Part shown: in pieces, positions 1 to 7,793 of the stretch | How the letters are laid out: every line of letters starts with the position of its first letter | How positions within the stretch are numbered: position 1 is the first letter of the stretch | From: JALYUA01 sp038229875 | GTDB lineage: Bacteria > Acidobacteriota > Thermoanaerobaculia > UBA5066 > Gp7-AA6 | DNA length: 30,498 bases | Assembly (NCBI GenBank): GCA_038229875.1 | Contig: JBBROA010000039.1 | Span: 1-30,498 of the forward strand | Reading direction: 5' to 3' | Made by a program: the position numbers and the translations under genes | Notes under the pieces: generated by a model | Told to the model about the DNA's origin: nothing | The model's input: only the letters and a program-made list of their open reading frames with translations | Databases searched by the model: none

Positions 1-2
1 CC

Positions 3-485
3 GAGCGATGCGGATCCTGCGTCCGCTGCCTGGACGCGTGCCCGACGGAGGCGTTCGTCTCTCCGGGCGTGCTCGACGCCAACCGATGCATCGCCTACTG
101 GACGATCGAGCACCGCGGCGAGATCCCGGACGAGGTCAAGGGAAGCCTCGGGGACCGCGTGTTCGGCTGCGACGACTGCCAGGACGCGTGCCCCTGGAAC
201 GCGCCCCTCGGCACGGGCCGATCGGCGCCGGCGCCGGCGCGCGCCGACTGGATCTCGATGGGCCGGGGCGCGTTCCGCCGCGCGTATGGCTCCACCGCCT
301 TGAACCGCTCCGGCTGGAGGGGCCTCCAGCGCAACGCGATTGTGTCCGCCGGGTGTGAGACATCGGCCGGCCTCTCGAGCGAAGTCGAGCGGGCGGGTGC
401 GTGCCGCGACCGGGGAGTCGCGGACGCGGCGCTATGGGCCCTGCCGCGGCTCCCTTCGCGAGCGTCCGGGGCGGCCGGCGGATGA
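3..485 (+). CDS. queG: Epoxyqueuosine reductase QueG, C-terminal part (5' end outside window)
   Basis: Reduces epoxyqueuosine to queuosine in tRNA, the last step of queuosine synthesis, using cobalamin and two 4Fe-4S clusters. About 160 residues are visible in frame 3. They begin inside the ferredoxin-like region: a CGSCVRCLDAC-P cluster motif followed by TEAF, then a second GCDDCQDACPWN motif. Both are diagnostic of QueG. The cobalamin-binding N-terminal domain lies before the window. After the second cluster comes a short HEAT-like tail (RNAIVSAG, then VADAALWAL) that is more degenerate than usual. I looked for a frameshift there and found none. The stop codon overlaps the next start as ATGA, so translation is probably coupled. 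The family call is firm; only the missing 5' end is unknown. Confidence 0.9.
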   Translation, partial: ERCGSCVRCLDACPTEAFVSPGVLDANRCIAYWTIEHRGEIPDEVKGSLGDRVFGCDDCQDACPWNAPLGTGRSAPAPARADWISMGRGAFRRAYGSTALNRSGWRGLQRNAIVSAGCETSAGLSSEVERAGACRDRGVADAALWALPRLPSRASGAAGG

Positions 486-1777
486 CGGCTCGCGATTCCC
501 TGTTCCTCGCACTGTTCTGCTTTTCGGTCGTTGTCTCGGCTTTCTTCGCGGCGGCGGAGACCGCCCTGGTTTCGCTTTCGAGAATCGACCTCCAGCGCCT
601 CCGGGAAAAAGGCGACCGGAGGGGGGCGCTCCTGCGCGCCCTGAAGTCGAAGACCTCCGCACTGCTCGCGACGATCCTGATCGGGCAGAACCTCGCCTTG
701 AGCTCCGCGTCTGCCCTCGCGACCGCGCTCGCCACCGCATGGATGGGCGAGCGGTGGGGGGTGCCGGCGGCGATCATCATCTCGACCGTGACGCTGTTCA
801 TCTTCGCGGAAATGGCGCCGAAGGCGATCGGGGCCGCTTCCCCGCTTGCGATCTCCAGGGCCGTTGCCGTTCCGATGACCTGGTTCATGAAGGTGTTCTC
901 CCCCGTCGTCACCCTGGTCGTCCAGCTGACGACCCGCGGTCTGCGGCTCCTCGGCATCGCCGAAAAGTCGCCGGCGCTGACCGAAGAAGAAATGAAGAGC
1001 GTGTTCAACCTCGGCGCCGACGAAGGCGTCATTCACGGAGAAGAGCAGCGCCTGCTCCACAACGTGCTCGAGTTCGGCGACAAGACGGTTCGAGACATCA
1101 TGGTCCCGAGAACTCGCGTGGTGGCGGTGCCGGACACCTCGCGTTTTTCGGAGGTCCGTCTCCTTCTGCGCGAGCACAAGCTTTCGCGGCTCCCCGTTTA
1201 CCGCGGCTCTCTCGACAACGTCGTCGGCATCCTCCATGCGAAGGACCTTTTCGACGTGACCGACGAGGAGGAGACGGACTTCACGCTGTCGAAATACCTG
1301 GACCCTCCCTTTCTCGTCCCCGAATTCAAGCCGGCCGAGGACCTGTTTCGCGAGATGCGGCGGAAGCGCACCCACATGGCGGTGGTCGTCGATGAATTCG
1401 GCGGCACCGAGGGCATCGTCACGATCGAGGACGCGATCGAAGAGCTGCTCGGACCGATCCAGGACGAGTTCGACGAGGAGGAGACGCCCGGGTTCGTCGC
1501 CGCCGGGAAGCAGCGCTTCATGCTCGAGGGCGCGTTCCGTCTCGACGACCTGGAGGAACAGTTCGGAATCGCGCTACCACGCGACCAGGCGGAGACGATC
1601 GCCGGACACCTGATGCACCGGTTCGGCCGCATCCCTCGCAAGGGGGAGCGGTGGCGGGGACGCCGGGCCGACTTCGTCGTGGAAGAGGCCAGCCCGACGG
1701 GGATCGACCGCGTGCTGATGATTCTTCCCGAAAAAAAAGAAGGCGAAGCGCCGCGAGACGCGGCTGCCCGCCGATAG
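482..1777 (+). CDS. CorC/HlyC-family CNNM-CBS membrane protein
   Basis: A 431-residue inner-membrane protein of the CNNM/CorC family, linked in other bacteria to Mg2+/Co2+ efflux. A DUF21/CNNM membrane domain spans about 1-190, with hydrophobic segments near 7-30, 58-85, 95-115 and 127-150. A CBS pair follows (about 207-262 and 270-325), and then a CorC_HlyC domain (about 342-418). The signature VVDEFGGTEGIVTIED at 302-317, followed by EELLGPIQDEFDEE, is typical. I chose the ATG at 482 because the first transmembrane helix starts directly after it and it overlaps the queG stop as ATGA. The frame stays open further upstream, but that stretch is Arg/Gly/Pro-rich and unlike the family. The transported substrate cannot be told from sequence. 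Confidence 0.9.
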   Translation: MTARDSLFLALFCFSVVVSAFFAAAETALVSLSRIDLQRLREKGDRRGALLRALKSKTSALLATILIGQNLALSSASALATALATAWMGERWGVPAAIIISTVTLFIFAEMAPKAIGAASPLAISRAVAVPMTWFMKVFSPVVTLVVQLTTRGLRLLGIAEKSPALTEEEMKSVFNLGADEGVIHGEEQRLLHNVLEFGDKTVRDIMVPRTRVVAVPDTSRFSEVRLLLREHKLSRLPVYRGSLDNVVGILHAKDLFDVTDEEETDFTLSKYLDPPFLVPEFKPAEDLFREMRRKRTHMAVVVDEFGGTEGIVTIEDAIEELLGPIQDEFDEEETPGFVAAGKQRFMLEGAFRLDDLEEQFGIALPRDQAETIAGHLMHRFGRIPRKGERWRGRRADFVVEEASPTGIDRVLMILPEKKEGEAPRDAAARR

Positions 1778-1787
1778 GAGCGAATTC

Positions 1788-2783
1788 GTGCAGACCGTCA
1801 CTCTGATTCGAGGGGACGGGATCGGGCCGGAAGTTTCCGACGCCGTCCTCTTCATCCTCGCGGCCGCCGGCGCTCCGATCACGTTCGAGGAGGCGGTGGT
1901 CGGGCGCGCCGCGGAGCTCGCCGAAGGCGACCCGCTGCCTCCGCGGGTGATCGACTCGATCCGCCGGAACCGCGTCGCCCTGAAGGGACCCGTGGGAACC
2001 CCGGTCGGGAAGGGGTTTGCGTCGATCAATGTCCGGCTCCGCAAGAGTCTCGACCTCTACGCGAATCTCCGTCCGGTCAAGAACGTGCCGGCGGTCGTGA
2101 GCCGCTTCGAGGGAGTCGACCTCGTCGTCGTGCGCGAGAACACGGAAGACCTCTACAGCGGGCTCGAGCACATCGTCGTCCCGGGAGTCGTCGAGTCGCT
2201 CAAGATCATTACCGAGTACGCGTCCACGCGGATCGCCCGATACGCTTTCGAGTACTCGCGGCGGCACGGGCGCCGGCGGGTGACGGCGATTCACAAGGCG
2301 AACATCATGAAGCTCTCAGACGGGCTTTTCCTCGACTGCTTCCGGAAGGTCGCCGAGGACTATCCCGACATCCAGGCGGACGATCGGATCGTCGACGCGG
2401 CGTGCATGCGCCTCGTCATGAACCCCGAGACGTTCGACGTCCTGCTTCTCGAGAACCTCTACGGGGACATCGTCTCCGATCTCGCGGCGGGTCTCGTCGG
2501 GGGGCTCGGGCTCGTTCCCGGCGCGAACATCGGCCCCGACGTCTCGATCTTCGAAGCTGTGCATGGGACGGCCCCGGACATCGCGGGGCAGGACCGGGCC
2601 AATCCCACCGCCCTGCTGATGAGCGCAGTCCTGATGCTGAGGCATCTGCAGATGCCCGACACCGCGGATCGGGTTGAGACCGCTCTGCTCGCGACGATCG
2701 CCGAAGGGGCCCGCACCACGGACATCGGCGGCTCGCTCGGCACGGCCGCCTTCTCACGGGCCGTGGCCGAGAAGGTCCGCTAG
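1788..2783 (+). CDS. NAD-dependent isocitrate dehydrogenase (isocitrate/isopropylmalate dehydrogenase family)
   Basis: A 331-residue beta-decarboxylating dehydrogenase, most likely converting isocitrate to 2-oxoglutarate in the TCA cycle. Residues aligned to the E. coli Icd active site are present: S79, N81, R85 and R95 in SINVRLRKSLDLYANLRP, R116 and Y123 in VRENTEDLYSG, K170 in IHKAN, and D227/D231 in NLYGDIVSD. The cofactor loop reads HGTAPDIAGQD. D264-I265 occupy the place of Lys-Tyr in NADP-specific enzymes, which indicates NAD. Start is GTG at 1788 with an AGGAG ribosome site at 1776-1780 that overlaps the previous stop codon. Isopropylmalate and homoisocitrate dehydrogenases are relatives; the ENTEDLYSG and SINVRLR motifs favour isocitrate. 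trmB follows 5 nt after the stop. Confidence 0.85.
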   Translation: MQTVTLIRGDGIGPEVSDAVLFILAAAGAPITFEEAVVGRAAELAEGDPLPPRVIDSIRRNRVALKGPVGTPVGKGFASINVRLRKSLDLYANLRPVKNVPAVVSRFEGVDLVVVRENTEDLYSGLEHIVVPGVVESLKIITEYASTRIARYAFEYSRRHGRRRVTAIHKANIMKLSDGLFLDCFRKVAEDYPDIQADDRIVDAACMRLVMNPETFDVLLLENLYGDIVSDLAAGLVGGLGLVPGANIGPDVSIFEAVHGTAPDIAGQDRANPTALLMSAVLMLRHLQMPDTADRVETALLATIAEGARTTDIGGSLGTAAFSRAVAEKVR

Positions 2784-2788
2784 GTCCG

Positions 2789-3424
2789 GTGCCGGAGACC
2801 CGAATCCCGGAGGAGCCCCGCGAACGGCGCCGGCAGCTCTCTTCGTTCCCGCTGTCGGCGGACGAGGCGCTCTGGGCGGGCGGGCCTGCGCCTGCTTTTC
2901 CGGCGGCGGCGCCGCTCGAAGTAGAGATCGGCACCGGCAAGGCGCGGTTCTTGGTCGAGGCGGCGCGGGGCAGCCCCGGGCACAACTTCCTCGGGATCGA
3001 GCGCTCCCTCTCCTACTACCGGATCTGCAGGGATCGCGTCGCGCGGGCCGGCCTCTCGAACGCTCGGATGGTGAGAGCCGACGGGCGCCTCTTCGCCGAG
3101 TCCCTGGCGCCGTCGTGCGTACGCGCGTTTCACATCTATTTTCCCGACCCCTGGCCGAAGAAAAAGCAGAAGAAGCGGCGGCTCTTAGATGGCGTCACGA
3201 TCGAGATCCTCGCGGATCGGCTCGAGCCCGGCGGTCACCTCCGGATCGCGACCGACCATTCGGGCTACGGCAGCGGGATCGATCCGATCCTGGAATCCGT
3301 CCCGTCCCTCCGGCGGCTCGACTGGGAGGCGCTTCCGCCGCCTCCGCCGACCCATTACGAGCTGAAATATCGGCAGGAGGGTCGACCCATCTGGCGATAC
3401 CTGCTCGTGAAGGTGAAGGGGTGA
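2789..3424 (+). CDS. trmB: tRNA (guanine-N7)-methyltransferase TrmB
   Basis: Transfers a methyl group from S-adenosylmethionine to N7 of G46 in the tRNA variable loop. The 211 residues carry the family signatures: SAM-binding EIGTGKARF at 46-54, GIERS at 69-73, the hallmark FPDPWPKKKQKKRR at 118-131, RIATDHSGY at 152-160 and the C-terminal THYELKYRQEGRPIW. The GTG start at 2789 comes 5 nt after the dehydrogenase stop with only a weak AGGT ribosome site, so expression probably depends on the upstream genes. The first 40 residues are Arg/Pro-rich and poorly conserved. The gene converges on pgsA with only 28 nt between the stops. The assignment is secure. Confidence 0.95.
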   Translation: MPETRIPEEPRERRRQLSSFPLSADEALWAGGPAPAFPAAAPLEVEIGTGKARFLVEAARGSPGHNFLGIERSLSYYRICRDRVARAGLSNARMVRADGRLFAESLAPSCVRAFHIYFPDPWPKKKQKKRRLLDGVTIEILADRLEPGGHLRIATDHSGYGSGIDPILESVPSLRRLDWEALPPPPPTHYELKYRQEGRPIWRYLLVKVKG

Positions 3425-3452
3425 TCTCAGCGCCGAGCGGGAACCGGCAGGG

Positions 3453-4004
3453 TCAGCCGGGCGGCGAGACCGCGACGATACGGCGCAGAAAGATCGCAAA
3501 GTACTGCGCGCCGGACCCGAGCGCCACCACGACGACCACCCACAGCGCGACTTTTCCCGGCAGTGCGAGGACGTCATAGCGCTCTGAGAGGATCAGGAGG
3601 GAGATGGCCGCGATCTGTGAGGCCATCTTGAGCTTCCCCCACGCCGACGCGGCGATGATCACGCCCTGATCCGCGGCGATCGCTCGGAGGCCGGTGACGG
3701 CGAACTCGCGTCCCACCACCACCACGGCAATCCAGGCGGGCACCAGGCCCACTTCCACGAGCGAGATGAACGCCGCCGAGATGAGCAGCTTGTCCGCAAT
3801 CGGATCGAGGAGCGTGCCGAGCGTCGTGATCTCGCCGCGCCGCCGCGCGAGCCACCCGTCGAGAAAATCGGTGACGGTCGCGGTCAGAAAGATCGCCAGC
3901 GCCACGATCTCCCGCCCTTCGAACTTCGTCAGAAGGACGACGACGAGAAAGGGTACGAGAAAGATTCGGAGGAGGGTGAGAGCGTTCGGGAGATTCAGCT
4001 TCAA
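3453..4004 (-). CDS. pgsA: CDP-diacylglycerol--glycerol-3-phosphate 3-phosphatidyltransferase
   Basis: Makes phosphatidylglycerol phosphate from CDP-diacylglycerol and glycerol-3-phosphate in the inner membrane. The CDP-alcohol phosphotransferase motif is complete: DFLDGWLARRRGEITTLG followed by TLLDPIAD, with all four aspartates. Several hydrophobic helices flank it. I prefer the TTG at 4004, giving 183 residues that begin MKLNLPNALTLLRIFLVP. That matches both the usual length and the usual N-terminus of PgsA. An ATG at 4073 would add 23 residues but would place this start codon on top of the divergent deacetylase start (ATG 4072), leaving no promoter room. Neither start has a good ribosome site, so the start remains uncertain while the function is clear. 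Confidence 0.9.
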   Translation of the reverse strand: MKLNLPNALTLLRIFLVPFLVVVLLTKFEGREIVALAIFLTATVTDFLDGWLARRRGEITTLGTLLDPIADKLLISAAFISLVEVGLVPAWIAVVVVGREFAVTGLRAIAADQGVIIAASAWGKLKMASQIAAISLLILSERYDVLALPGKVALWVVVVVALGSGAQYFAIFLRRIVAVSPPG

Positions 4005-4071
4005 GAGATTTGGGTGGCGGTCGTCTTCTGCCTGAACGCGAAGGCGGCCCGCACCCGGTGATAATAGCTCC

Positions 4072-5565
4072 ATGAACGTCCCCTGCCCGGTGCACGGGAG
4101 CAAGCGCGCGCATCGGGGATGCCACCGCTGCCGTCAGCCGATCTGTACATTGTGCGAGCTGAAGCTCCGGGGCCATCTTTACTGCTCCACAAAGTGCGCG
4201 CGCGAGGCGGGCCGCGCGGAAATGGGCCTTCGGCTGCGCCGCCGGCTCGGCCGCCCTGTGCCGCCGCGACTCGCGATCCTGGCCGTTCTGCTAGCCTGCT
4301 CGGCGCCGGCTCTTCTGGCGCTCCGCACCGTTGCCGAGCTCGACCGGTTGAATGCCCCGTCCCGGTTTTCTCCCGCACGACGCCCGCCGCTCGCGCATAT
4401 AGACCGAGTGACCGCCGGATCCGAAGGAGCCCTGATCGAGGGCACCGCCTCGGCGGGCGCCGCCGTGTTCCTGTTTTCCGGGGGCCAGTTCAGCGCGACG
4501 ACCGTGGCGGGCGACGGGCGATTCCGGTTCGAGCGCGTCCAGGCGCCTGGCCCGTACCGCGTCGGAGCGCTTCCGCTCGCGGCGCCGGCGTCCGAGGAAC
4601 CCGCTTCTGCGGCCGCCGGGCTCGCCGTCCGCGATGCTCCGCCAGAGGCTTCCGATTTCCCGCTCCCACACCCGGTGTCTCCCCCGTCTGCCGCGCCTTC
4701 CGCTGCCGGTCACGGGCCTGCCGCATCGGTCGGGCGGGCGCCCGTCCCCGTTTCCCTCCCAGCTCCAGCCGCCGTCCCTGTTCCCGCGCCGGTGTCCCGC
4801 GGCGAAGGACGGCTTCCGTCGGTTCCCGATCTGGCGCGGGGGCCGCGGGACCGTCGCGAAGTCCTCGTCTCGTTTGACGCCGGGTCGTCCGACCGCGGAG
4901 CCGGACAGATCCTGGACGCGCTTCGGGCGCACGGCGTCCGGACCACCATCTTCCTGACCGGCGAATTCATCCGGCGATACCCGGACACCGTGAGGCGGAT
5001 CGTCGCGGACGGGCACGAGGTCGGAAACCACACCGAGACGCACCCCCACCTGACGACGTACGCGACCGACGGACGTCAGGCGACCCGCCGCGGCGTCGAC
5101 CGCGCGTTCGTCACCGCCGAGCTGTCGCGCACCGATGCCCTGTTCGGGGAAGCCACCGGTCATCACCTCGCACCGTTCTGGCGGGCGCCGTTTGGCGAGC
5201 ACAACGAAGAAGTGCGCCGGTGGGCCGCCGAGGCGGGCTACTGGCACGTCGGCTGGACCGGGGGCCGCGCGGGACTCGACGGCCTGGACTGGATCTCGAA
5301 TCCCCGATCCCGCGGTTATCGGACCTCGGGCCGGGTGGTCGAAACCCTGGTCGAACGCGCCGAGAATGGCGGGATCGTCCTGCTGCACCTCGGCAGCGAC
5401 CGCGACGATCCGGTCGCGCCGAAGATCCCGCTCCTCCTCGAGGGTCTGTCGGCGCGCGGATTCCGGTTCGCGCGCGCCTCTGAGTTTCTCGAGCGCGAAG
5501 GTCTGACGGACGACCGGCTCGCGCAGATCCGATCTCCCCGCGCGCCCGCGCCCGCCTCGCATTGA
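4072..5565 (+). CDS. Membrane-anchored polysaccharide deacetylase (NodB fold) with N-terminal zinc-finger
   Basis: A 497-residue multidomain protein. Residues 5-42 form a B-box/zinc-ribbon-like module (C5, H8, C17, C20, C25, C28, C38, C42) that would face the cytoplasm. One transmembrane helix follows at about 67-85, then an Ig-like beta domain at about 108-168, a Pro/Ala/Ser linker at about 170-255 and a NodB deacetylase domain at about 263-485. NodB motifs: SFDAGSSD at 267-274, H320 and H324 of NHTETH, WRAPFG at 370-375 and LLHLG with H439. The usual TFDDG second aspartate is Ala270, so metal binding may differ from classical enzymes. The substrate is probably a surface or periplasmic amino-sugar polymer. 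The start lies at the pgsA divergence; the phosphohexomutase start overlaps the stop. Confidence 0.85.
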   Translation: MNVPCPVHGSKRAHRGCHRCRQPICTLCELKLRGHLYCSTKCAREAGRAEMGLRLRRRLGRPVPPRLAILAVLLACSAPALLALRTVAELDRLNAPSRFSPARRPPLAHIDRVTAGSEGALIEGTASAGAAVFLFSGGQFSATTVAGDGRFRFERVQAPGPYRVGALPLAAPASEEPASAAAGLAVRDAPPEASDFPLPHPVSPPSAAPSAAGHGPAASVGRAPVPVSLPAPAAVPVPAPVSRGEGRLPSVPDLARGPRDRREVLVSFDAGSSDRGAGQILDALRAHGVRTTIFLTGEFIRRYPDTVRRIVADGHEVGNHTETHPHLTTYATDGRQATRRGVDRAFVTAELSRTDALFGEATGHHLAPFWRAPFGEHNEEVRRWAAEAGYWHVGWTGGRAGLDGLDWISNPRSRGYRTSGRVVETLVERAENGGIVLLHLGSDRDDPVAPKIPLLLEGLSARGFRFARASEFLEREGLTDDRLAQIRSPRAPAPASH

Positions 5566-6965
5566 GCTTTCCCCTCGGGACCGACGGATGGCGGGGCGTC
5601 ATCGCCGACGGCTGCACCTTCGCGTCTATCGAGCGCCTCGCCGCGGCGACTGCCGAGGTCTATCGCTCCCTTCCGACGGGAGACACGCGCGCGATCGTCG
5701 TGGGCCACGACACCCGCTTCTTTTCTCCCGAGTTCGCCCGCCGCGCCGCGGACACCCTCGCTCGCGGTGGCGTGGACGTTCTCCTGACCGACCGCCCGAT
5801 TCCGACGCCGGCCGTGTCGGAGCACGTCGTGCATCTCGGGCTCGCCGGAGGGGTAGCGATCACGGCCAGCCACAACCCGGGCGAATACAACGGTTTCAAG
5901 ATCAAGTCGCATTTCGGCGGGAGCGCGCCGCCGGACCTCTCTGGTGACGTGGAGAGGGCGGCGGGACGCGATCCGGCGCCGTCGCCGCGCGCCGGGACGG
6001 TCCGCGTCCTCGACCTGCTGGGTCCCTACCGCGAGCGCCTCGGAAAGCGCGTGGATCTCGATTCCATGCGGCGCGCCGGCCTCTCGGTCCTCGCGGACTC
6101 GATGCACGGGGCGGCGGGATCCCTGGTTCCGGACATGCTCTCCGGAGGGAAAACGCGCGTCGTCCCGTTTCGCTCCGAGCGCGATCCGCTGTTCGGCGGC
6201 GTGCATCCAGAGCCGATCGCGTCGAACCTCGGGGCCGCTTCGGAGAAGGTCCGGAGAGAACGCCTCGACCTCGCTGTCGCGCAGGACGGAGACTCGGACC
6301 GGCTCGGCGTGCTCGACGGCCGGGGCCGCTTCGTCTCGCCGCACAAGGTTTTGGCGCTCCTTCTGCTGCACGCCTATCGTCGCCGGGGGCTGACCGGGGG
6401 GATCGCGAAGACGTTCTCGACGTCCCTTCTCATCGACCGGGTCGCCGCCTCTCTGAAGGTGCCGCTCACGGAGACGCCCATCGGATTCAAGTACCTGGCG
6501 GACCTGATGAACCGCGGGGAGGCGGATGCCGGCGGCGAGGAGAGCGGCGGCTACGCGTTCTCCTTTCACCTCCCGGAGCGCGACGGGGTCTTGAACGCGC
6601 TCCTCCTGATCGAGAGCCTCGCGCTGTCCGGCCGGAACCTGGATGGCGCACTCGAAGATCTCGCGGCGGAATTCGGTGAGTTTGCCTACGGCCGCCTCGA
6701 CGTCTATCTTCCCGTCGAGGTGATCACCGCCTTCCTCCAGATGGTGCGGCGGCAGCCGCCCGCCGAAATCGCCGGCGAACCGGTCACCGGGGTGAGCGAC
6801 CTCGACGGCGTCAAGTATTCCTTCGGCCGGCGCGGCTGGCTCCTCCACCGGCTGTCGGGCACCGAGCCCATGGTGCGCCTCTACTGCGAGCACGAGGACC
6901 AGGGTTCGGTTGACCGGATCCTCGTGGCCGCCCGGGAACGCCTCGAGCGTTTCGCGTGTTCCTGA
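5562..6965 (+). CDS. Phosphohexomutase (phosphoglucomutase/phosphomannomutase family)
   Basis: A 467-residue alpha-D-phosphohexomutase that interconverts hexose-1- and hexose-6-phosphates (or amino-sugar phosphates) through a phosphoserine. All four loops are present: TASHNP with phosphoserine S103, DGDSDR at 242-247 binding Mg2+, GGEESGG at 324-330 for substrate, and RLSGTEP at 430-436 for the distal phosphate. The start is TTG at 5562, overlapping the deacetylase stop as TTGA. It gives MSFPLGTDGWRG, the expected beginning of the family (GTDGWRG). Sugar specificity cannot be decided from the motifs. The coupling to a deacetylase suggests a role in envelope polysaccharide precursors, which is inference. 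Confidence 0.9.
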   Translation: MSFPLGTDGWRGVIADGCTFASIERLAAATAEVYRSLPTGDTRAIVVGHDTRFFSPEFARRAADTLARGGVDVLLTDRPIPTPAVSEHVVHLGLAGGVAITASHNPGEYNGFKIKSHFGGSAPPDLSGDVERAAGRDPAPSPRAGTVRVLDLLGPYRERLGKRVDLDSMRRAGLSVLADSMHGAAGSLVPDMLSGGKTRVVPFRSERDPLFGGVHPEPIASNLGAASEKVRRERLDLAVAQDGDSDRLGVLDGRGRFVSPHKVLALLLLHAYRRRGLTGGIAKTFSTSLLIDRVAASLKVPLTETPIGFKYLADLMNRGEADAGGEESGGYAFSFHLPERDGVLNALLLIESLALSGRNLDGALEDLAAEFGEFAYGRLDVYLPVEVITAFLQMVRRQPPAEIAGEPVTGVSDLDGVKYSFGRRGWLLHRLSGTEPMVRLYCEHEDQGSVDRILVAARERLERFACS

Positions 6966-6989
6966 CGTGTCCGGGCGCGTGAGGATCGG

Positions 6990-7745
6990 TTGAAGTTCGC
7001 GCCGGCAGCCTTCCTGACCGCGCAGTGGCGCGAGCTCGCAATGCTCCACTACGAAATCGATCCTGCCGTGCTCGCTCCGGACTGTCCCGCCGGAACCGAG
7101 ATCGCGACGTTCGAGGGCCGCAGCTTCGTCAGCCTGGTCGGGTTTCTTTTTCTCGAGACGCGCGTGCTCGACGTGCCCGTTCCCTTTCACCAGAAGTTCG
7201 AAGAAGTGAACCTCCGTTTTTACGTCCGGAGGCGAGTCAACGGCAACTGGCGGCGCGGCGTCGTCTTCCTCCGCGAGATCGTCTCGTCCCCGATCCTCGC
7301 CTTCGTTGCGCGGGCACTTTATGGCGAGCGATATCTCGCGCTTCCGACCCGCCACCGCCTGGAGACCGAGGGAGAAGAGACTCGCGCCACATACGGCTGG
7401 ACTTTCGAAAGCCGTGAGAGTCAGCTCTCGGTGACGGTGTCGGGGCTGGCCCGCATCCCGCCGCCCGGCTCCGCGGAGGAGTTCCTTGTCAACCAGCCGT
7501 GGGGATACACCAGGCGCGGTCTCTCGCGCACGCTCGAGTACCGCGTGGACCATACCGAATGGAAGATCCGGAACGCGGTCGCGTCGGGTCTCGATTGCGA
7601 CGTCGAGCGGCTGTATGGAAAGAGGTTCGTGGACGTGCTCGCCGGGAAGCCATCGTTAGCGTTTCTGGCGGACGGCTCCGCGGCGACCGTCTTTACGGGC
7701 GCGACCATCGACCTGGCGAGCGGAGAAGGATCGCCGGTACCCTGA
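6990..7745 (+). CDS. DUF2071 family protein (YqjF-like)
   Basis: A 251-residue soluble protein of the DUF2071 family, whose biochemical function is not established. Typical features are the opening FLTAQWRELAMLHYEIDP, the segment GRSFVSLVGFLFLETRV at about 45-61, and FEEVNLRFYVRR at about 70-81. The family usually forms a lipocalin/polyketide-cyclase-like beta barrel. The TTG start at 6990 is supported by a GAGG ribosome site 5 nt upstream. It lies 24 nt after the phosphohexomutase, so it is probably the last gene of that transcript. It converges with the TPR-AIM24 gene 48 nt further on. I do not assign a role. Confidence 0.8.
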   Translation: MKFAPAAFLTAQWRELAMLHYEIDPAVLAPDCPAGTEIATFEGRSFVSLVGFLFLETRVLDVPVPFHQKFEEVNLRFYVRRRVNGNWRRGVVFLREIVSSPILAFVARALYGERYLALPTRHRLETEGEETRATYGWTFESRESQLSVTVSGLARIPPPGSAEEFLVNQPWGYTRRGLSRTLEYRVDHTEWKIRNAVASGLDCDVERLYGKRFVDVLAGKPSLAFLADGSAATVFTGATIDLASGEGSPVP

Positions 7746-7793
7746 AGCCCCCCCGTGCGTGCGGAACGCGCGCTGCCGGCACGGCGAGACGGG

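Noticed and set aside
340..485. Frameshift near the 3' end of queG
   Set aside because: Other frames give a stop or low-complexity Arg-rich sequence; the current frame keeps a HEAT-like ADAALWAL segment and ends in an ATGA overlap.
5316..7553. 745-codon open frame on the minus strand opposite the deacetylase, phosphohexomutase and DUF2071 genes
   Set aside because: No domain recognised, while all sense-strand motifs are intact.
7746..7793. CCGTGC/GCACGG inverted repeat as a terminator between convergent genes
   Set aside because: Short arms with a loop of about 20 nt and no T-run; too weak to call.
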